A stretch of DNA of 64,000 nucleotides from Caenorhabditis remanei (GCF_010183535.1 NC_071331.1:14012001-14076000); one strand, 5' to 3'; counted from the stretch's first letter, positions 1-13,455 are shown. Notes: a model not told the origin generated them from the letters alone. Translations and numbers: made by a program.

Positions 1-59
1 AATATGCAAAGAAAGTATTCAGATATAATAGAGAAGAGTAATATGAAAAGAAAATGGAG

Positions 60-2534
60 TTAGAAGAAACTACGAAGTGGCGAATTTTCAGGTTGACCGC
101 TTGTTCCGAACGTAAGCAGTTGAAGAATTACCATGGTTCCACCGGAGAGAAGACCTGAAAAAGTGAGATGACGATTTGCGTTTTTACTCCATTCTCTACC
201 CGGACTTAATTTTAACACGAAAACGGATTGATATACAAACGGGGAATTAAACCAAGTACAGATATGCGAATTGCGCCTCTGCTCCCGAAACAAGTTTTTT
301 TTTCAAATTTCTAACTAAATTTTGGATTTAGATATTGAAAAAAGGCTGATGTATTTATAAAATAGTAAATCAAAAATCTAGATGAAGCATGATCCAGACA
401 TATCCTAACTTGACTTCCCGGCACCCATACTATTTATTATATTATGTATTTTTCTAGTTCAATCTTCCCGTGTCGAGTATACGTAAAATAATAATAATGT
501 AAAGAATAGTATCTCACCAGCAACAGGAAGAGTGACTATCCATGAGAGCGAGATGTTTCGGAATACTCCCCAGTGTACTTGATGTTTGGATTGGAGCAAA
601 CCGACTGCAACAACCGATCCTACCTACAATTTTAATTTCAAAATATCAATTACGCAAACACTTTTTGAAAAACTTACCTTGCACTGAGTGGAAGAAATTG
701 GGAGACCAAGTTTCGATGCAATCAAGACAGTAACGGCAGCTCCAAACTCCACAGCAAATCCAGAAGCAGGTGTAATTTTGGTGATGTTTTCTCCGACAGT
801 GTAAATGACACGATGTCCAAGAATCCAGAGACCAAGGCACATTCCGGCGGATCCATAAAGAAGAAGGTACCATGGAGTTGACATCTTTACAGAATCTTCT
901 AGTCCAGTACTCGCAATCAAAACGAGTGAGACTAGTGGTGCGATTGCATTGCTGACATCGTTTCCTCCGTGAGCGAAACCTCCGAAGCAGGCAGTCATCA
1001 CTTGAAGAAGTGAGAAAAGGCGCGATGCTTGTGGATCTTCTGGTTTGCAGGAACGGAAGAACGAAGCGAGAGATGACGATGGTCGGATTGTGTTCTTTGG
1101 ATTAGTGAAAGAAGAAGTTGATTCTCCATTGGCAGGGCAGGTGCTTACAACGATAGTTGGTTGATCGAGAAGAGCAACTTCTAGAATAAAAAAACAGTAT
1201 TCATATCTAGACTTTTACAACTAAAACATACTCTGATGGTCTTCGTTGATAGTCATTTCGAGGCACTTTCCGTTTCCTTCTTCCAATTCAATATCCTTCC
1301 GTTTCGAACCATTCTTGTCGTGATGATGTCCATGTCGCTGTTTTCCGGTTATTTCAAGAAGTTCTTTGCCTAAAAACAAATATTTATTTGTAGTTTCGAA
1401 CTTTATAACAGAACTTGACCGTCTGTAAACTAAATTTATTCTATAAAACCTAAGACTCCTAGTATTTTAGGGGAAAACGATAAGGCATCTGAACAAAAAA
1501 TGCCAGTGCCTTATCGACAATGGCTAACCTCTGCTTCCAAATCTTAAACATACTCAAGATGTGATCCTTGAGATACGGAGCCAGGAAAAATGCGAAAACG
1601 AGAGCAACGACCAATCCGAAGACACCCGAAATAATGAGACATTCGACAACAGTGAGATTATTGAGGTACAGGACTGAAATATCATGTTGTGATTTTATTT
1701 GAGCATACTCAACATACATGAGGGTCCTTTGTAGACGATGGCGAATACGTTGAAAGCAAAACAGAGGAAGTAGAGAACAGGAAGGACTCGAATCCCACTG
1801 TGCAATGGTTCTTTCCGACGTAAAACCAGATGGTCAAGGGAGCTGTAGATCACAACAGACATTAATCCAGATAATAGTGGTGAGACAATCCATGAAGCAA
1901 CTGAAAAAACGTTTTATCATTTCGAAATCCATAGTTCTGGCTTACAGATGTTGTAAATTTTTTCCCAGATGATTACGCGGGATCCATTAGCAACGAGAGC
2001 AAATCCGATAGTAGCTCCAACAATAGAGTGAGTTGTAGAGACGGGCAGCTTGAATGCAGTCGCCAACAACATCCACACACCGCATCCGGCGAGGATCGCG
2101 ATTTGTCCCAACATGATGGTTTGGGCGAGTTCGTCATTGCTCATAACAGTGGTACCGTTTTCATTTGTACCGAGCAAAGACATATGGATCACGCCTTTAC
2201 GCATAGTGTCCGTGACTTGATGACCTGAAAACGAAGTAGTTTAGCATGAGATGTTTTTTTAGAAAGCGCTTTATCATGTTTCAAAACGTTTAAAGAGTAA
2301 ATGCTCACTCACCAAGAAGACAAGCTCCAAGAGTTTCGAAAATGCTAGCCAAAACATATGCTTGATGAAGAGTCAAAACCTGTAAAAAACAATGAGCTTA
2401 AGGACATATTACGTGTTGCAAACCTTGCTTCCAACAGAAGTTCCGAACGAGTTCGCGGTGTCATTGGCACCGATAGCAAACGCCAAAATGAATGCTATGA
2501 CGGCTCCAATTCCAACGAGAACGGGAGCAATCAT
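60..2534 (-). CDS. pitr-1: PiT-family sodium-dependent phosphate transporter (SLC20-like)
   Basis: Multi-pass plasma-membrane protein expected to import inorganic phosphate with sodium. Nine coding exons were read on the minus strand: 2534-2424, 2379-2313, 2224-1946, 1900-1718, 1673-1479, 1369-1232, 1180-678, 623-518 and 154-60. They sum to 1677 nt, or 558 residues plus TAA. Both PiT signature repeats are present. [16 protein letters not shown] lies near residues 24-39, and [16 protein letters not shown] follows the hydrophilic central loop. That loop has a short His-rich stretch (HGHHH). The repeated motif [11 protein letters not shown] / [11 protein letters not shown] is also seen, as expected for the two inverted halves. 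The start is the ATG at 2534, which immediately precedes the first helix; a possible acceptor at 2548 suggests a 5' UTR exon upstream. The donor at 1478 (C|GTTTTC) is weak, but it is the only one found that keeps phase. The symbol rests on memory that this is the PiT gene of C. elegans chromosome IV; the family call is firm, the member less so. Confidence 0.9.
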
Positions 2535-5500
2535 CTTCGAATTTGTTCTGAAAACGAAACAATTTTAGATACAAGCTTCATGTGGAGAGGCGGGAGGAAT
2601 GAAGGAAACACAAAGGCACGGTGTTTATCAGTAGCGAATTTTTGCCGACAGCTGATGGTCTCTGATAACAGTCCAATTTTTGTGCCAGAAATAAACAATT
2701 GTTATCTTTAAGTCTATTACCACCAATTTCCTATCTCCCATGTGATCAATTTGGCGTCACTTATTTTTTAATGCTTTCCGGTGTAGCGTTTTTGACGTAA
2801 ATGGTACTCTTGGAATGCTTTGTTTCAATGTGAGCACACTTCAATGAGCACAACTCTAAAAAGTACGCGAAACCGAAACTATCATCGTCTTTCTATAATT
2901 ACATTCGCTAATATTTATAAAGAGAGAATCGTTCTTCAAATACATTAAATTAATCTAGTCAAACTCTGGTTTAACTGCAGCCGGAGAAAGATCGGAAACG
3001 CGGGCGAAAATTGAAGAATAGAGAATGTAGACAGAGAAATAAACCAGAGCTCCCGGAAGATTTAATATTGAATCGTAAAGTTAACTTCCTTGTTATTTCA
3101 GGTTCAAAGAATATTGGCTACAAGTATGAAATTATTATTGTTGTTTTAATGAACGGCACAACGCGATTCTTGTGTTGTTTTAATGATACGAGAGAAATAA
3201 ACTCACCAGAAGATAACCGTTGTATCCGAAAGCAAGATAGAATAGACTCGGGTTGGGATGTGGAGTTGCGGTGGCTCAGCAGGGCCCTTCGCCTGTGGTT
3301 TAGGCGAAAACGGTGACAAGACGTGAGAAAACTCGCCGCGCACTTCACTATCCGTGACAATAATTACCCCTGAAAAAAATTATGTGAGACTATGAAACGA
3401 AAATTAGATAGAATGAGAGAAGACAACTGGATGGAGAAATAAAAAGGAGGAGTCAGGGAAAAGAAAGAGTTCAGAGAATTCAACAGACACATTATCAAAA
3501 CTTCTGTCGGCGACAAAGTCTAAAACGTCCGCTCTCGCCCACATTCGAAGATTTATGTGACTGTCTGTGATAGATGTTGATACGAAAAAAACGGGCGCGA
3601 GAAGGTGAGAAAACGAAGGAAGGACACCTTGCAAGAAGAACAATGCTATCTTACTGGTTGTTCTTTAGTGAATGACGTGTTGGTCGTCGTGTTATCTCGA
3701 ATCCTGGGTCAAACTCTAGATACCTCGTTAAACAAAAAAGACATCATATCTAATCACAAAAAAAACAAAAGTTTCAGTATTGACAGATAGGTTTAGAATA
3801 CGATAAATGCTCAATAAACTGACAGCTCTTAAAAATAAGCATGGAAGTTACGCTTTTCCTAGTTCCAATGACATCATATATTTTTAGAGACTATCTGTTT
3901 CGTTAAAAATATTTTTGACTCGTGATTTTTCCTCGCAGATTTCATAAATGATCGCTGAGTCAACAACAATAGAACATTTCGAAACTTCGGTAATGCTGAC
4001 ATCACATCACATATATTGTTCGCCAAAAGGAACAATTCAAACGGCTGGAGGAAATGAACGAAAAACGATGCGCAACCTTCGCTTTCATCGGTGCGGATGC
4101 AACATTAAAAAAAAGTGTTCTTTGTTTGCTCGATGTGCTGCGACTTCAAATTTATTAACAGTCGCGCACTGTAAGGTTAGGCAGGGCAACGGGACGCAAA
4201 ATGAAGAAAAAGAGCAAATTTGACAACGAGATTGTTCAAATTTTATTTCGGACGAAGCCCAAAAAAGCGTTGAAAAGGGTGGAAGATCATCAGATGATTG
4301 AGCTCGGGAAATGCCTGAGGATGCGGATTATCTAAAGTGGCAAAAGAGAGAAAAGACGGATAGAGAACTAGTTTACGAGTTTCGTCTTTTTTTAGGATTG
4401 AATTTGTGAATCAGAACAAAAAGAAGGACTTCTCAATCGATTTTGAAGGTGATATTGCATGGGGAAAAAGATGAGTCGGCCGTACTCTGACGCGACGGGT
4501 GGGGTGTAAACGGTGCTCTTTCCGTTGCTTCTCGTCAAATGTCAAAGGCGATGAGACGCAGATCCAACGGGTAGAAACAGATCCCTCTGACCTATTAGTG
4601 AAGTTCACGAAAGATGCACGGGAGAAGATAGAGAGAAAGGAGCAATCAATTTGAAATGGAAGACGAAAGAAAAGATGGAAAGAGAATCCTCTCATTCTCA
4701 TTCACTCTCGCTTTGCCCTAAATCTTTTTTCCACTCCTAGATTTCAAAATGTTGGACTGGTGCCAAGTAGTGGTCGAATGGGAAACTGAGTGTAGATATA
4801 TATGATTCAAATAAGGCGGCGCCTTTATGAGTGCTTTGAAGGTCACACGTTCCTTGCAGGCGCGCGCTCTTTCGCAATCACCCAAGCCGCGCACAAAGAA
4901 CATGTATTGTTGCTCTCATGACGTCACGGAGTCTAGGATAAAAAGTTTTTCTTGACATCGAAATTCATCCTGACGGAATGTATGTGAACAGATAGCTTCT
5001 GAAGAATAGATTTTCTCTTCATCATTCTACCGACGGCAGAAGAAAATTAGATTCGGTGGAAGATCAAGAATCAACATATTCCTCAGGAGGTTGGAGCGAA
5101 AACACGAAATCGAAAACAAGAATGCATTTTTCAAATGCAAAACTCATTCGGAATGCTGTGAAAACTGAAAACACATGGTCACGGCAGCGAGTTCATGGGA
5201 TCTAACGGACTCATCATTAACTAGTAGTTTGTATCCACATTCTTTGAAACTACCTATCTCTAATCAAAACGCAGGCTTACATTGAGATTTTGGGTCTAAA
5301 GCACATGCACATACATAAAAATTGTTTCCAGACGATAATATGCAAGATTCGTTGTGAGACCCAACATGACGCAAAATGACAAAGGTCAGAAGTGCGAAAT
5401 GAAAAGTGAGAGAGAGAGGAGACAGCATACTACGGTAATATTTCATTCCCGATGCACTTTCTTTGTTCTCCAAATGTTACACTGCTAGTAAACGACAGTC

Positions 5501-8500
5501 GACTGGAATGAAAATAGAGGAGAGGTAAAATGGCGAAATACTGGATAGAAGGTGTACTTTCATATCTCTACAGAAGAAAAAATTCAGCATCTATTCTATT
5601 TTGTTCATTCATAAATTGGTTTTTAGCGTATTAGAATTTAGAGAAAATGTGAAAGAAGGATGGGAAGAAAATGTAGCAAGAACAGACAACTTCAAATGAA
5701 ATCATTTTCGTCACATTTTGAAGAAGCAACCATTCTAGAACAGAATTCGGAACGAACATATTTCAATTTGTCAATATTTCGTGAAAAATAGGAGCTGATC
5801 AATGCCTCCAGAGTTTTAAGACAGCGTTTCATTCTGACAATTGTGAAAATGTTGCTTACATAAAAAAATGATAGAAAATAGACGATATAGTAGATTACGT
5901 GCGATTGAAGAAGAAAAATGAGAGAAAGGATGCAAAAAATGATACGAGGCGTTGCTCGAACAGCTGGTCGAACGGCACAAGAGAGCAACTATTGACGGGC
6001 GAGGTTTCGAAAGTTGGGGAATTTGCTAGAAATAAAAAAGTAATATCAAGAAGCTCTTTAAAAACGGATTGTCAAGATAAAATGTCGAGCATATCGCTTT
6101 CTGTTGGTTCGGATTCCTCTTTGTGGGCAAAGCTCAATGAGGTGCTTTCCCAGTGTTGGTGACTGGGTGCTGAGAAAAAGAGTAAGAGAAAAAAGGAGTG
6201 AGCTAGCTGGCATGAAGCCAAGTGCGATGGAAAAAAGAGGGAGCGAGGGAACTAGAGGGCGCGAGTTGTGGTGGAGAAGATGAGAGAGATGCGGAGACGA
6301 AGAAGAAGAAGAAGAAGAGCAGCTCGAAAACGATCCATTGCGAAGACGACGAAAACGGATTTTCCCACTTTCGAATTCGGAAAGAGAATCGAACAAGAAA
6401 AGAGCACATTGTTAAATGTTATTTTTAGAAGAGAACCATTTCACTTATATACCAGCAAAGTGGGCGGAGAAGAGAGATAGATGGAAATAGAGAAAGATGG
6501 GAATTCAATTCTGATGAGACGAGGAAATACCGCTGTGCAAGAAGAGTACATTAAGAAAAAGTAGTCACAGCACACTTTAAAAAAGTATTACATACGCACT
6601 ATCGCGGGATTAAGCCAGGAAGCTATCCGAAATTCCGGATTTTTAGCTATCATGGAGAGAGGAATTCTCAGTATAAAGAAAAACCTACGAACAAACGGCA
6701 AAACTCAAAACATCCTATAAATATATTTCAAACAAATTTTACAGAAAAGAGTAGTTTTTAAATCAGAACAAAAATAATCTTCGCGAAAATTAGGCTGCAA
6801 AAATGCATGGGAACTTGGTTAAAATTTGCGCAAATTGTTTTGAATTTTTGGTCTGCATTATTTCGTGGGTTACTGTAGCTGCATGCGCGTGCACACGCAC
6901 ACAATTTTCAGCTCCTCCCCTTTTTGCGAGATGAAACTGAAACAAGTTTTTAACAGAATTTAATGAATAACATTATTATTTTTCGCTGTTTAGTTTTTGT
7001 TAGCACATGCTGGGAGTTGAAATATGTAGGAGCTGTATCTGGTTAACCCGTTATCCACAGTGTTTATGTCTCAAAACTTCAACGTTTCACGTTTCAGTAA
7101 TTGTTGTCATTTTGTTCATTCATTGTCCTTCCAGGGTCCACTGAAGACGAAAACATTATAAAATGTCTCTTCTCAACAACAATATCTCGGAAATACTTCA
7201 ACGTGGCGACACACCCGGTAAACAAAGGTTGGTTCCAGGTTCCTCGAATCCCACAATTATTCATATCCGACCCATTTGGCATTCTGAATGCAATGTCCAG
7301 TAGGCTAACATCCATTAATTTTTGCTGAACATTCGCCACCCGTTCCGTTCAGAATTACTTCGATTTTTCTTCCCGCTTGAACAACGACAGATTCTGACAT
7401 TGACACCAATCCGCCTGTCAGTCAAAAACGTCACTACTCGTAAAATAGTGTCAACTGTTCTTCGTTTGAATTCCACTAGTTTTATTTTCTTCCAAGACGA
7501 AATTCACAAGATATATTTCATGCGCTCATTTCCTCAGATTGTATGGTCAAACGCTTCCTACAATAGTCTGTCCCATTGATAGGTGGTCTCAGCAAGTTAT
7601 CGATATATTTATAAATTGGTTTGGGCGTTCTTCAATTTCAAATCTAAACCAAAAAGTACCAGTCTTCCAAAGGTCAAAGTGAAAGGTGACAGAGTACACT
7701 CACTTGATGTGTTAATGAGATGCTAATAAAAATGTCCAGTTCCTTGTTCACTATTCTCTTTTAAATGAACAGACTAGGTGCAATTAATGCGCTTTAGCAG
7801 GGGAAATTCAATGTTCTGCATTTTCCAAAAAACCAAGAAGCACTTCCTTGGCCGATACCGAAAGCTGAACCCATCACAGCTTTGCATAATTATCCTTTCT
7901 TTTGCATTCTTTAACATCTTCCGACCACGTAATGTGATTTTGTTTTATTTTTACCAGCAATGTACGAATCGTATTCTCTAGTTTTAATGTCTGGGACGGC
8001 AACGTTTTGCTCATTGGACAATGAGTAACCATGAATTTATAGTTCAAATAGATTTATTATTCGATGGCGGTCAACAAAGTGTCACCTCGGCATATAGCTT
8101 TATAAAAATAGTTTGTATGGATGGGTTGTAGCGAAAAAGCAAGATTTTAAAAAACTTTTTGATTCTTCCAAAATGTACCCATTAATTCATAATTTTCCGT
8201 CGAAATCTATATTGTTGTCGTCTTCTCCCACCCTCACTCAAGACTGCTCATTATCAAATCCTCATTGCCACACAATCCATGCCCTCTACTTCTCTCCCTC
8301 AATCTACGTCTCCACATCCCTCAATAGTCTATGACTTTCTCCATCCATTTCAACTGCTACCTATTCCACTCTGCGTATCCTCCATTTCTATATTCTTTCA
8401 TTGTCGCTTCGTCCCCAACGCATGATGTTCATTGTGTGTGTCTCTTCTCTTTCTGTTTCTTCGGGGCCAACTGCGTGAGAGAGTGCCGCGCCAAAGCCTA

Positions 8501-9015
8501 TCCATCATCGAAATTCGCTAATTTCCCACCAACCACCACTAAAAATCCTTTTATTCGTTTCTCGGCTTCTCTGTGCTATTTTATCCGATCTGGAAATCCA
8601 GGTAAAATCTCCGAAATATCTCATAAATCTGTCAACATGGCGTGTTTCTCTTGGGGAAACGGAACGGGAACCAGGAATTGGAAATTAAGGGCAAAGGGCA
8701 GCGTTATGCTACGATTTCATCACAAAATTTCGAGAATCCTAGCCTCTTTCGCAACTCTTCACGCCCATTTTCATCCATGCTGCTGGTATTTTTTCGCAGA
8801 AAAAAGTGAGCAAAACCCCACTCTTCGACTGCTGTCCTTCTGTTCCTCAACTAACACTTTTACGACTCATTAAAGGATTTCTCTTCTCATTTTCATTCTA
8901 TTGCAGATCGGAAATTCTGCCATCCGCTCCACGAAGAACTACACCGCCTACGGGCGCCATAGTTGCTGCAAGCGGAGACGAAAAGCGAAGAGATTCCCAG
9001 CCGTTGTTTACAGTC
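2535..9015. other. Intergenic stretch of about 6.5 kb, no convincing gene
   Basis: AT-rich sequence between the phosphate transporter start and the MOB gene start. It should hold 5' UTR exons and control regions for both divergent genes. A pyrimidine-rich acceptor ending at 8905 probably splices a MOB leader exon. A short (GAA)n run lies at 6295-6320. Open frames of up to 180 codons occur (for example 8331-8873), but they have low-complexity composition, no splice-consistent partners and no recognisable domain. Confidence 0.6.
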
Positions 9016-10100
9016 ATGGCTAGCTTTCTCGATTTTCTGCAGGTCAACAAACACAAGGTTAGAATTGGAGAATCTACAGAAATCGGCAAAAGTTTTGATG
9101 ATTTTCCCAAGTTATACATTTAATTTTTGATCGTATTTCCAAAAGTTTATGTTAACTTTCTCAGGTTACAACATTGTTTGCAGACATTTCGACCGAAAAA
9201 GAAGTTTCCACAAGGCACTCTTCGCTACAGTCTTCACAAACAAGCCGAAGCTACACTGCATTCAGGAGTGGACCTTCGTCATGCGGTCAAATTGCCTCCT
9301 AGTGAAAATTTCGATGATTGGCTAGCGGTGCATAGTAAGTAGATTTCTAGTTTCACATTCGATTCGTTTTGTTTTTCAGCCGTGGACTTCTTCAATCGTA
9401 TCAATTTGATGTACGGTACGATTTCAGATGTTTGCACTCGAGAATCGTGTCCAACAATGTGTGGAGGTTCTCGTTATGAATACTTGTGGCAAGATGGACT
9501 GGAATACAAGAAACCCACAAGACTCCCAGCTCCTCAGTATATGCAGGTTTGTTTTTGTGTTTGAAACCTGATATGTGTATTTCTATTTGCATGCTTTCCT
9601 CCTTCTCTTCAATTGTATGGTTTTGTAAACGGATACACATCATGAGATAAGTTATTTCAGCTGCTAATGGATTGGATTGAAGTTCGCATCAATGATGAGA
9701 GCATATTTCCATCAAGCACCAGTCAGTTGAATCCAAGTAAAACGGCAAAAATAATTGACAGTTGATTTGCAGATGTGTCATTCCCAAAAGATTTCCGTCA
9801 AATCTGCAAGAAAATTTTGACTCGTCTTTTCCGTGTTTTCGTCCACGTCTACATTCATCACTTCGATCGGATCCGAGAATTGGGTGCTGAACCACACGCA
9901 AATACTCTTTACAAACATTTTTACTTCTTCGTCACAGAGTATGGAATGGTTTCTACTAAAGAATTGGAAGCTTTGGTGAGTTTTCATATAAGTTAAATTT
10001 GAAAAAATCCTCATTTTTTCAGAAGGACATGACCGAACGTCTTTTGGAACCATCGAATCGTCGTGCTCCAATTCCTTCTGCAAATGCTTTCCGTCAATGA
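9016..10100 (+). CDS. MOB kinase activator, MOB3 type
   Basis: Small adaptor of the Mob1/phocein family. Relatives bind and regulate NDR/LATS or Ste20-type kinases in Hippo-like signalling. Six exons (9016-9057, 9184-9334, 9380-9546, 9661-9736, 9773-9975, 10023-10100) give 717 nt, or 238 residues, about the usual MOB length. The zinc ligands expected in the fold are visible: the Cys pair in [12 protein letters not shown] and the His pair in [10 protein letters not shown]. The phrases TFRPKKKF near the N-terminus, YEYLWQDG, and [15 protein letters not shown] match MOB3 proteins better than MOB1, MOB2 or MOB4. The start [12 protein letters not shown] is short, as in MOB3. The C-terminus has a family-atypical tail ([18 protein letters not shown]). 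The gene is convergent with the PTPDC1-like gene; a hairpin transposon lies between the two 3' ends. From memory it may be T12B3.4 in C. elegans. Confidence 0.93.
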
Positions 10101-10186
10101 ACTCTTCATGATATTGCTGTCGTATCCGTTCTCTCCCAAAAATCCCAGTCATTCTCGGTTGTGAAGAATCAATAATTTTATGAACG

Positions 10187-10220
10187 TAATTTTTTTCTTT
10201 ATGAACGTAATTTTTTTCTC
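10187..10220. repeat. Two-copy tandem repeat next to hairpin element
   Basis: The phrase TTTATGAACGTAATTTTTTTC occurs twice in direct succession just left of the hairpin transposon. It may be replication slippage in the MOB 3' UTR. No function is suggested. Confidence 0.6.
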
Positions 10221-10229
10221 TCACTTCTA

Positions 10230-10647
10230 TTATCGGAATAAAAAAGTTCCGACATTTTTTTACCGACGCGCAAGAGTCGCGGTACTGGTAGATCAGAAAC
10301 GCCCACTCATCATAAACATTTCTTCTGCAAAATCAGGGCACGGTTTCATTGAATTCGCGGGTGAAGTTTTGTTTAAAAATACCACTTTTTAAAAAAAATT
10401 TGACCTATTTCCCTTAAAATTTCATTTCCACCATGAAGTTTGAGGAAAAAAGATCAAATTTTAAAGGAAATAGGTCAAATTTTATTTAAAAAGTGGTATT
10501 TTTTAACAAAACTTCACCCGCGAATTCAATGAAACCGTGCCCTGATTTTGCAGAAGAAATGTTTATGATGAGTGGGCGTTTCTGATCTACCAGTGCCGCC
10601 ACTCTTGCGCGTCGGTAAAAAATGTCGGAACTTTTTTATTCCGATAA
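10230..10647. mobile_element. Foldback (palindromic) TA-flanked DNA transposon, 418 bp
   Basis: The two halves are near-perfect reverse complements from end to end, with the centre near 10438. Each end begins TTATCGGAATAAAAAAG and each end is flanked by the dinucleotide TA (10228-10229 and 10648-10649). This fits insertion by a Tc1/mariner-type transposase. There is no open reading frame of transposase length, so the element is non-autonomous. A second member with the same ends lies at 47826-49140. It sits between the convergent MOB and PTPDC1-like genes. Confidence 0.9.
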
Positions 10648-10807
10648 TATTCTCATTAAATTGTCTAATATAACCGTAATCAGACCAAATCTCTTTTCTA
10701 CTTGCCTTCACCTCTCGTTCTTTGTATTTGTTATACAAATCTTTCCTACAACCAACCAGAGTATTATGATTCATTTCTCTTAAGTACAATAAAGATCTTT
10801 ATTGTAA

Positions 10808-12959
10808 CTACTCGTTCGAAGACACTGGTGGAGATAATATTTGTTGAATTCTTGGAGCCAAATCCACTTCTGAACGCAGAAACCATTTCGCGACAAGACG
10901 AGAGAGGGCCAAATGAAGTGGGCGTGGCATTTCACGAATACATTTGAGAAGAAACCAGAATGTAGGAGACCAATCCTAGAAATTTCGAGCGTGGCAAACA
11001 GATTAAAGATATGATTGAAATCATACTTGTCAAATCACGGGCCGGCCCGGGCCGGGCCCGCTGAAAATTTCAGGGCCCGGGCCGGCCCGCAGGGCCCGGA
11101 ACCAAAAAATTATTTTTGAAAAATAGAATTGAAAGTCTTGGAAATTAAATTTTTTCTTCGGTCTGTACTAAATCAAGGTCGGGGGATTCGATTAGACTAC
11201 TTTCAGAAGCCTCCAGCAAGTTCTTGATCCTGATTCTGATCATCGGCTGATCATCACAGAGACTTTGAGAGGCTCAAAGTTTATAGTGACAAAATAACTT
11301 ATTCTGACAATTTCCGTTTGCACTTGTTGTCTTTTTATAATTTCTAATCAATAATATGTTTGCCATAAAGTAGTAAACGAAAAAACAATGGGAAAACGAC
11401 GAAAATTTTTTTTCAATATTTTGACGGGCCGAACGGGCCGGGCCGGAAGATTTTTTTAGCGGGCCCGGCCCGGCCCGGCCCGTGACAAGTATGATTGAAA
11501 TACCTTTTCAGCTTGATCCCAACTGTGTAAAACAGCATAAATTTCTTCTTTATGAGTCAATTGATGAAATGTGGAATGGAAGAATAAATCAAGAAGACGT
11601 AGAATATCACGGAAATCTTCGTTCTGAAAATTATCAGTTATTTCAGAAAACAAAAAAAAACGAACCTGAAGTTGTCTATGGATTGTTGATATTGTCAACC
11701 CATTTTTCACTTGATCCGAATACCAAAATTGTGTTTTTTCGTGTCCTTCGTCATTGAGTTGGGCATCAAGAAGTTGTTCGTCGAGGGACTTGTTCTCTGG
11801 TAACGGATTGCCACATCGAATTGTCAATCGATAATCATCTTCGATTTCAAAACTCACAGAAGAATACATCTTTTGAAGTGTGATTCTCATAGCAGTATAA
11901 ACAATCTGGAATTGAAATTTGAAATGAATTCAGAAGAGATGCAGTTACCTTCGGAACTTTCCCATAAAGTCTTGATTCAGGTTTACATAGAAATTTCTGA
12001 TTGTAACTGACATATTCTGAAATGAGCATCATCTTCTGTTTCGGGATGATCATTCCTCCATTATTTCTTATCAATAGCTGAAAGTTTCAAAATAATTTCT
12101 TCTCAGCAATTCCCCTGAATCTTACTCTGAATTTATGCAAAGTTTCCACTTGTTCTTTACTCTGAACTGCTTTCGCCCTTCGACTTCTTACTGTATCCAC
12201 AGCTTGACTAGGTGACATTCCCAATGCAAACATCATCCATCCAGCTATAACCATTCCAGTTCTTCCGTGTCCCGCATGACAATGAACTGCTATTTTTCCC
12301 AATGTCAAAGCGAAATCCACGACTTTTACTATATCCAGTAGTCGAGTGGGCGTGCATGCTTGGAAATCCGGAAGTGGAAAATTGAAGTGATACACTGAAA
12401 TAATTTCGTGGTGTTTTCTTCAATTCCCGACAGAATTCCGTCGAAAGACTCACTTCCACCATGCATTAATTTCTCAGGATCATAGCTAAATCCACTTGAG
12501 AGATTACCGTTTCCACAGAATGAATGCTCACCACTCTCTTGAAGATTTATAACAGACACGATGTGATTTCTATAGAAATGAAAAGGAAAGAGATTCACAC
12601 ATTTGTTATTCAACGTACGTTTTGAATTTCTCAATTATGTCCAACTTCTCAAAATGTTCAACTTGTAGACGTGCCATTGCGAGAATATCCGAAGTTATCC
12701 ACGTGGAATACAATCCATCGATAGCTTGAATTTCAGATTGTCCAGTCACAACGACACAGAATCTACATCGAGGACCACTACAATACAATCGACATTTTTT
12801 ATCTCCAGGAGTCAAACTGAGAATACCAGTACGTATAGATGAATACGTGGCAGATGCTGAAATTTTCATTTTTTGAATTATCATGAATGAAAGATTACCT
12901 TTTTCATCATCTTCCAACTGATAGTCATTATTTTCACTGAAAAACCACAACTTGGGCAT
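10808..12959 (-). CDS. Dual-specificity/tyrosine phosphatase, PTPDC1-like
   Basis: Predicted Cys-based phosphatase similar to vertebrate PTPDC1, which is linked to centrosome and cilium function. Eight exons (12959-12899, 12856-12619, 12569-12454, 12394-12126, 12077-11949, 11905-11666, 11623-11504, 10975-10808) give 1341 nt, or 446 residues. The catalytic loop HCHAGHGRTG (CX5R) is intact, around residue 170. Upstream phrases typical of PTPDC1 are present: YSTWITSDILAMARLQ, VSVINLQESGEHSFCG and FSYDPEKLMHGG. Downstream, RAKAVQSKEQV corresponds to the family's R-A-K-R-P-x-S-I-Q-T segment. A C-terminal helical part has no further catalytic domain. The last intron (11503-10976) carries a hAT-like MITE directly behind the splice donor. 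A possible AATAAA on the minus strand lies at 10803-10798. From memory the C. elegans gene may be T12B3.1. Confidence 0.9.
11022..11493. mobile_element. hAT-like MITE with GC-rich terminal repeats, 472 bp
   Basis: Terminal inverted repeats begin CATACTTGTCA and run into striking GGGCCGGGCC blocks on both sides. The element is bounded by a perfect 8-bp direct repeat ATTGAAAT (11014-11021 and 11494-11501). An 8-bp duplication with short inverted ends is the hallmark of hAT-superfamily elements. The inside is AT-rich and has no transposase-length frame. It lies in the last intron of the PTPDC1-like gene. Confidence 0.85.
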
Positions 12960-13455
12960 TTCGAATACACAACTATATTCTTCTTCTTCTGGTCAATTCA
13001 AGAGACGACGTCTTCCTCTTTTTCATTTTATCTAAGAAAAAGACTTCATAGAAATATGGGCGGAGGGAAGAGTATGTTAGTGTGTTTGAGCATGTCAGGC
13101 AGAAAAAAAGAAGAGAGTATCTATGGCAACGCTTCAAGAAAAATAGAGTCGACGGGAGCAATTCTCGAGAGAGAGACACACGTTTTTCGTCGCCAACAAC
13201 TTCCGGTGAACATCCACTTTATTTCTAGCCGGATGGGTTTTTATGTGAATGTTTTTTTGAGTGTTACGTCATGGATTGGGTCAGAAAATAAGAGAAGAGC
13301 ATAGGTTGAAATGGGAAAAATTCAAGATACACTATCTTATGAGATGAAAAGCTAAGAATTATGAAACACTAAAGTTAAAGAAAATGTCTAAAACTTTATT
13401 TCCGATTGAAATTCATAGTCTTGGTATACTAAAAAAGTTCAAAATATCCGTTCTT

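Noticed and set aside
8331..8873. 180-codon open frame on + upstream of the MOB gene
   Set aside because: Skewed Ser/Phe/Cys composition, no domain, no splice-compatible neighbours; more likely part of a leader region or chance.
11034..11480. GC-rich GGGCCGGGCC blocks as a CpG-like promoter
   Set aside because: They are the inverted ends of a hAT-like MITE with a target duplication, not a regulatory island.
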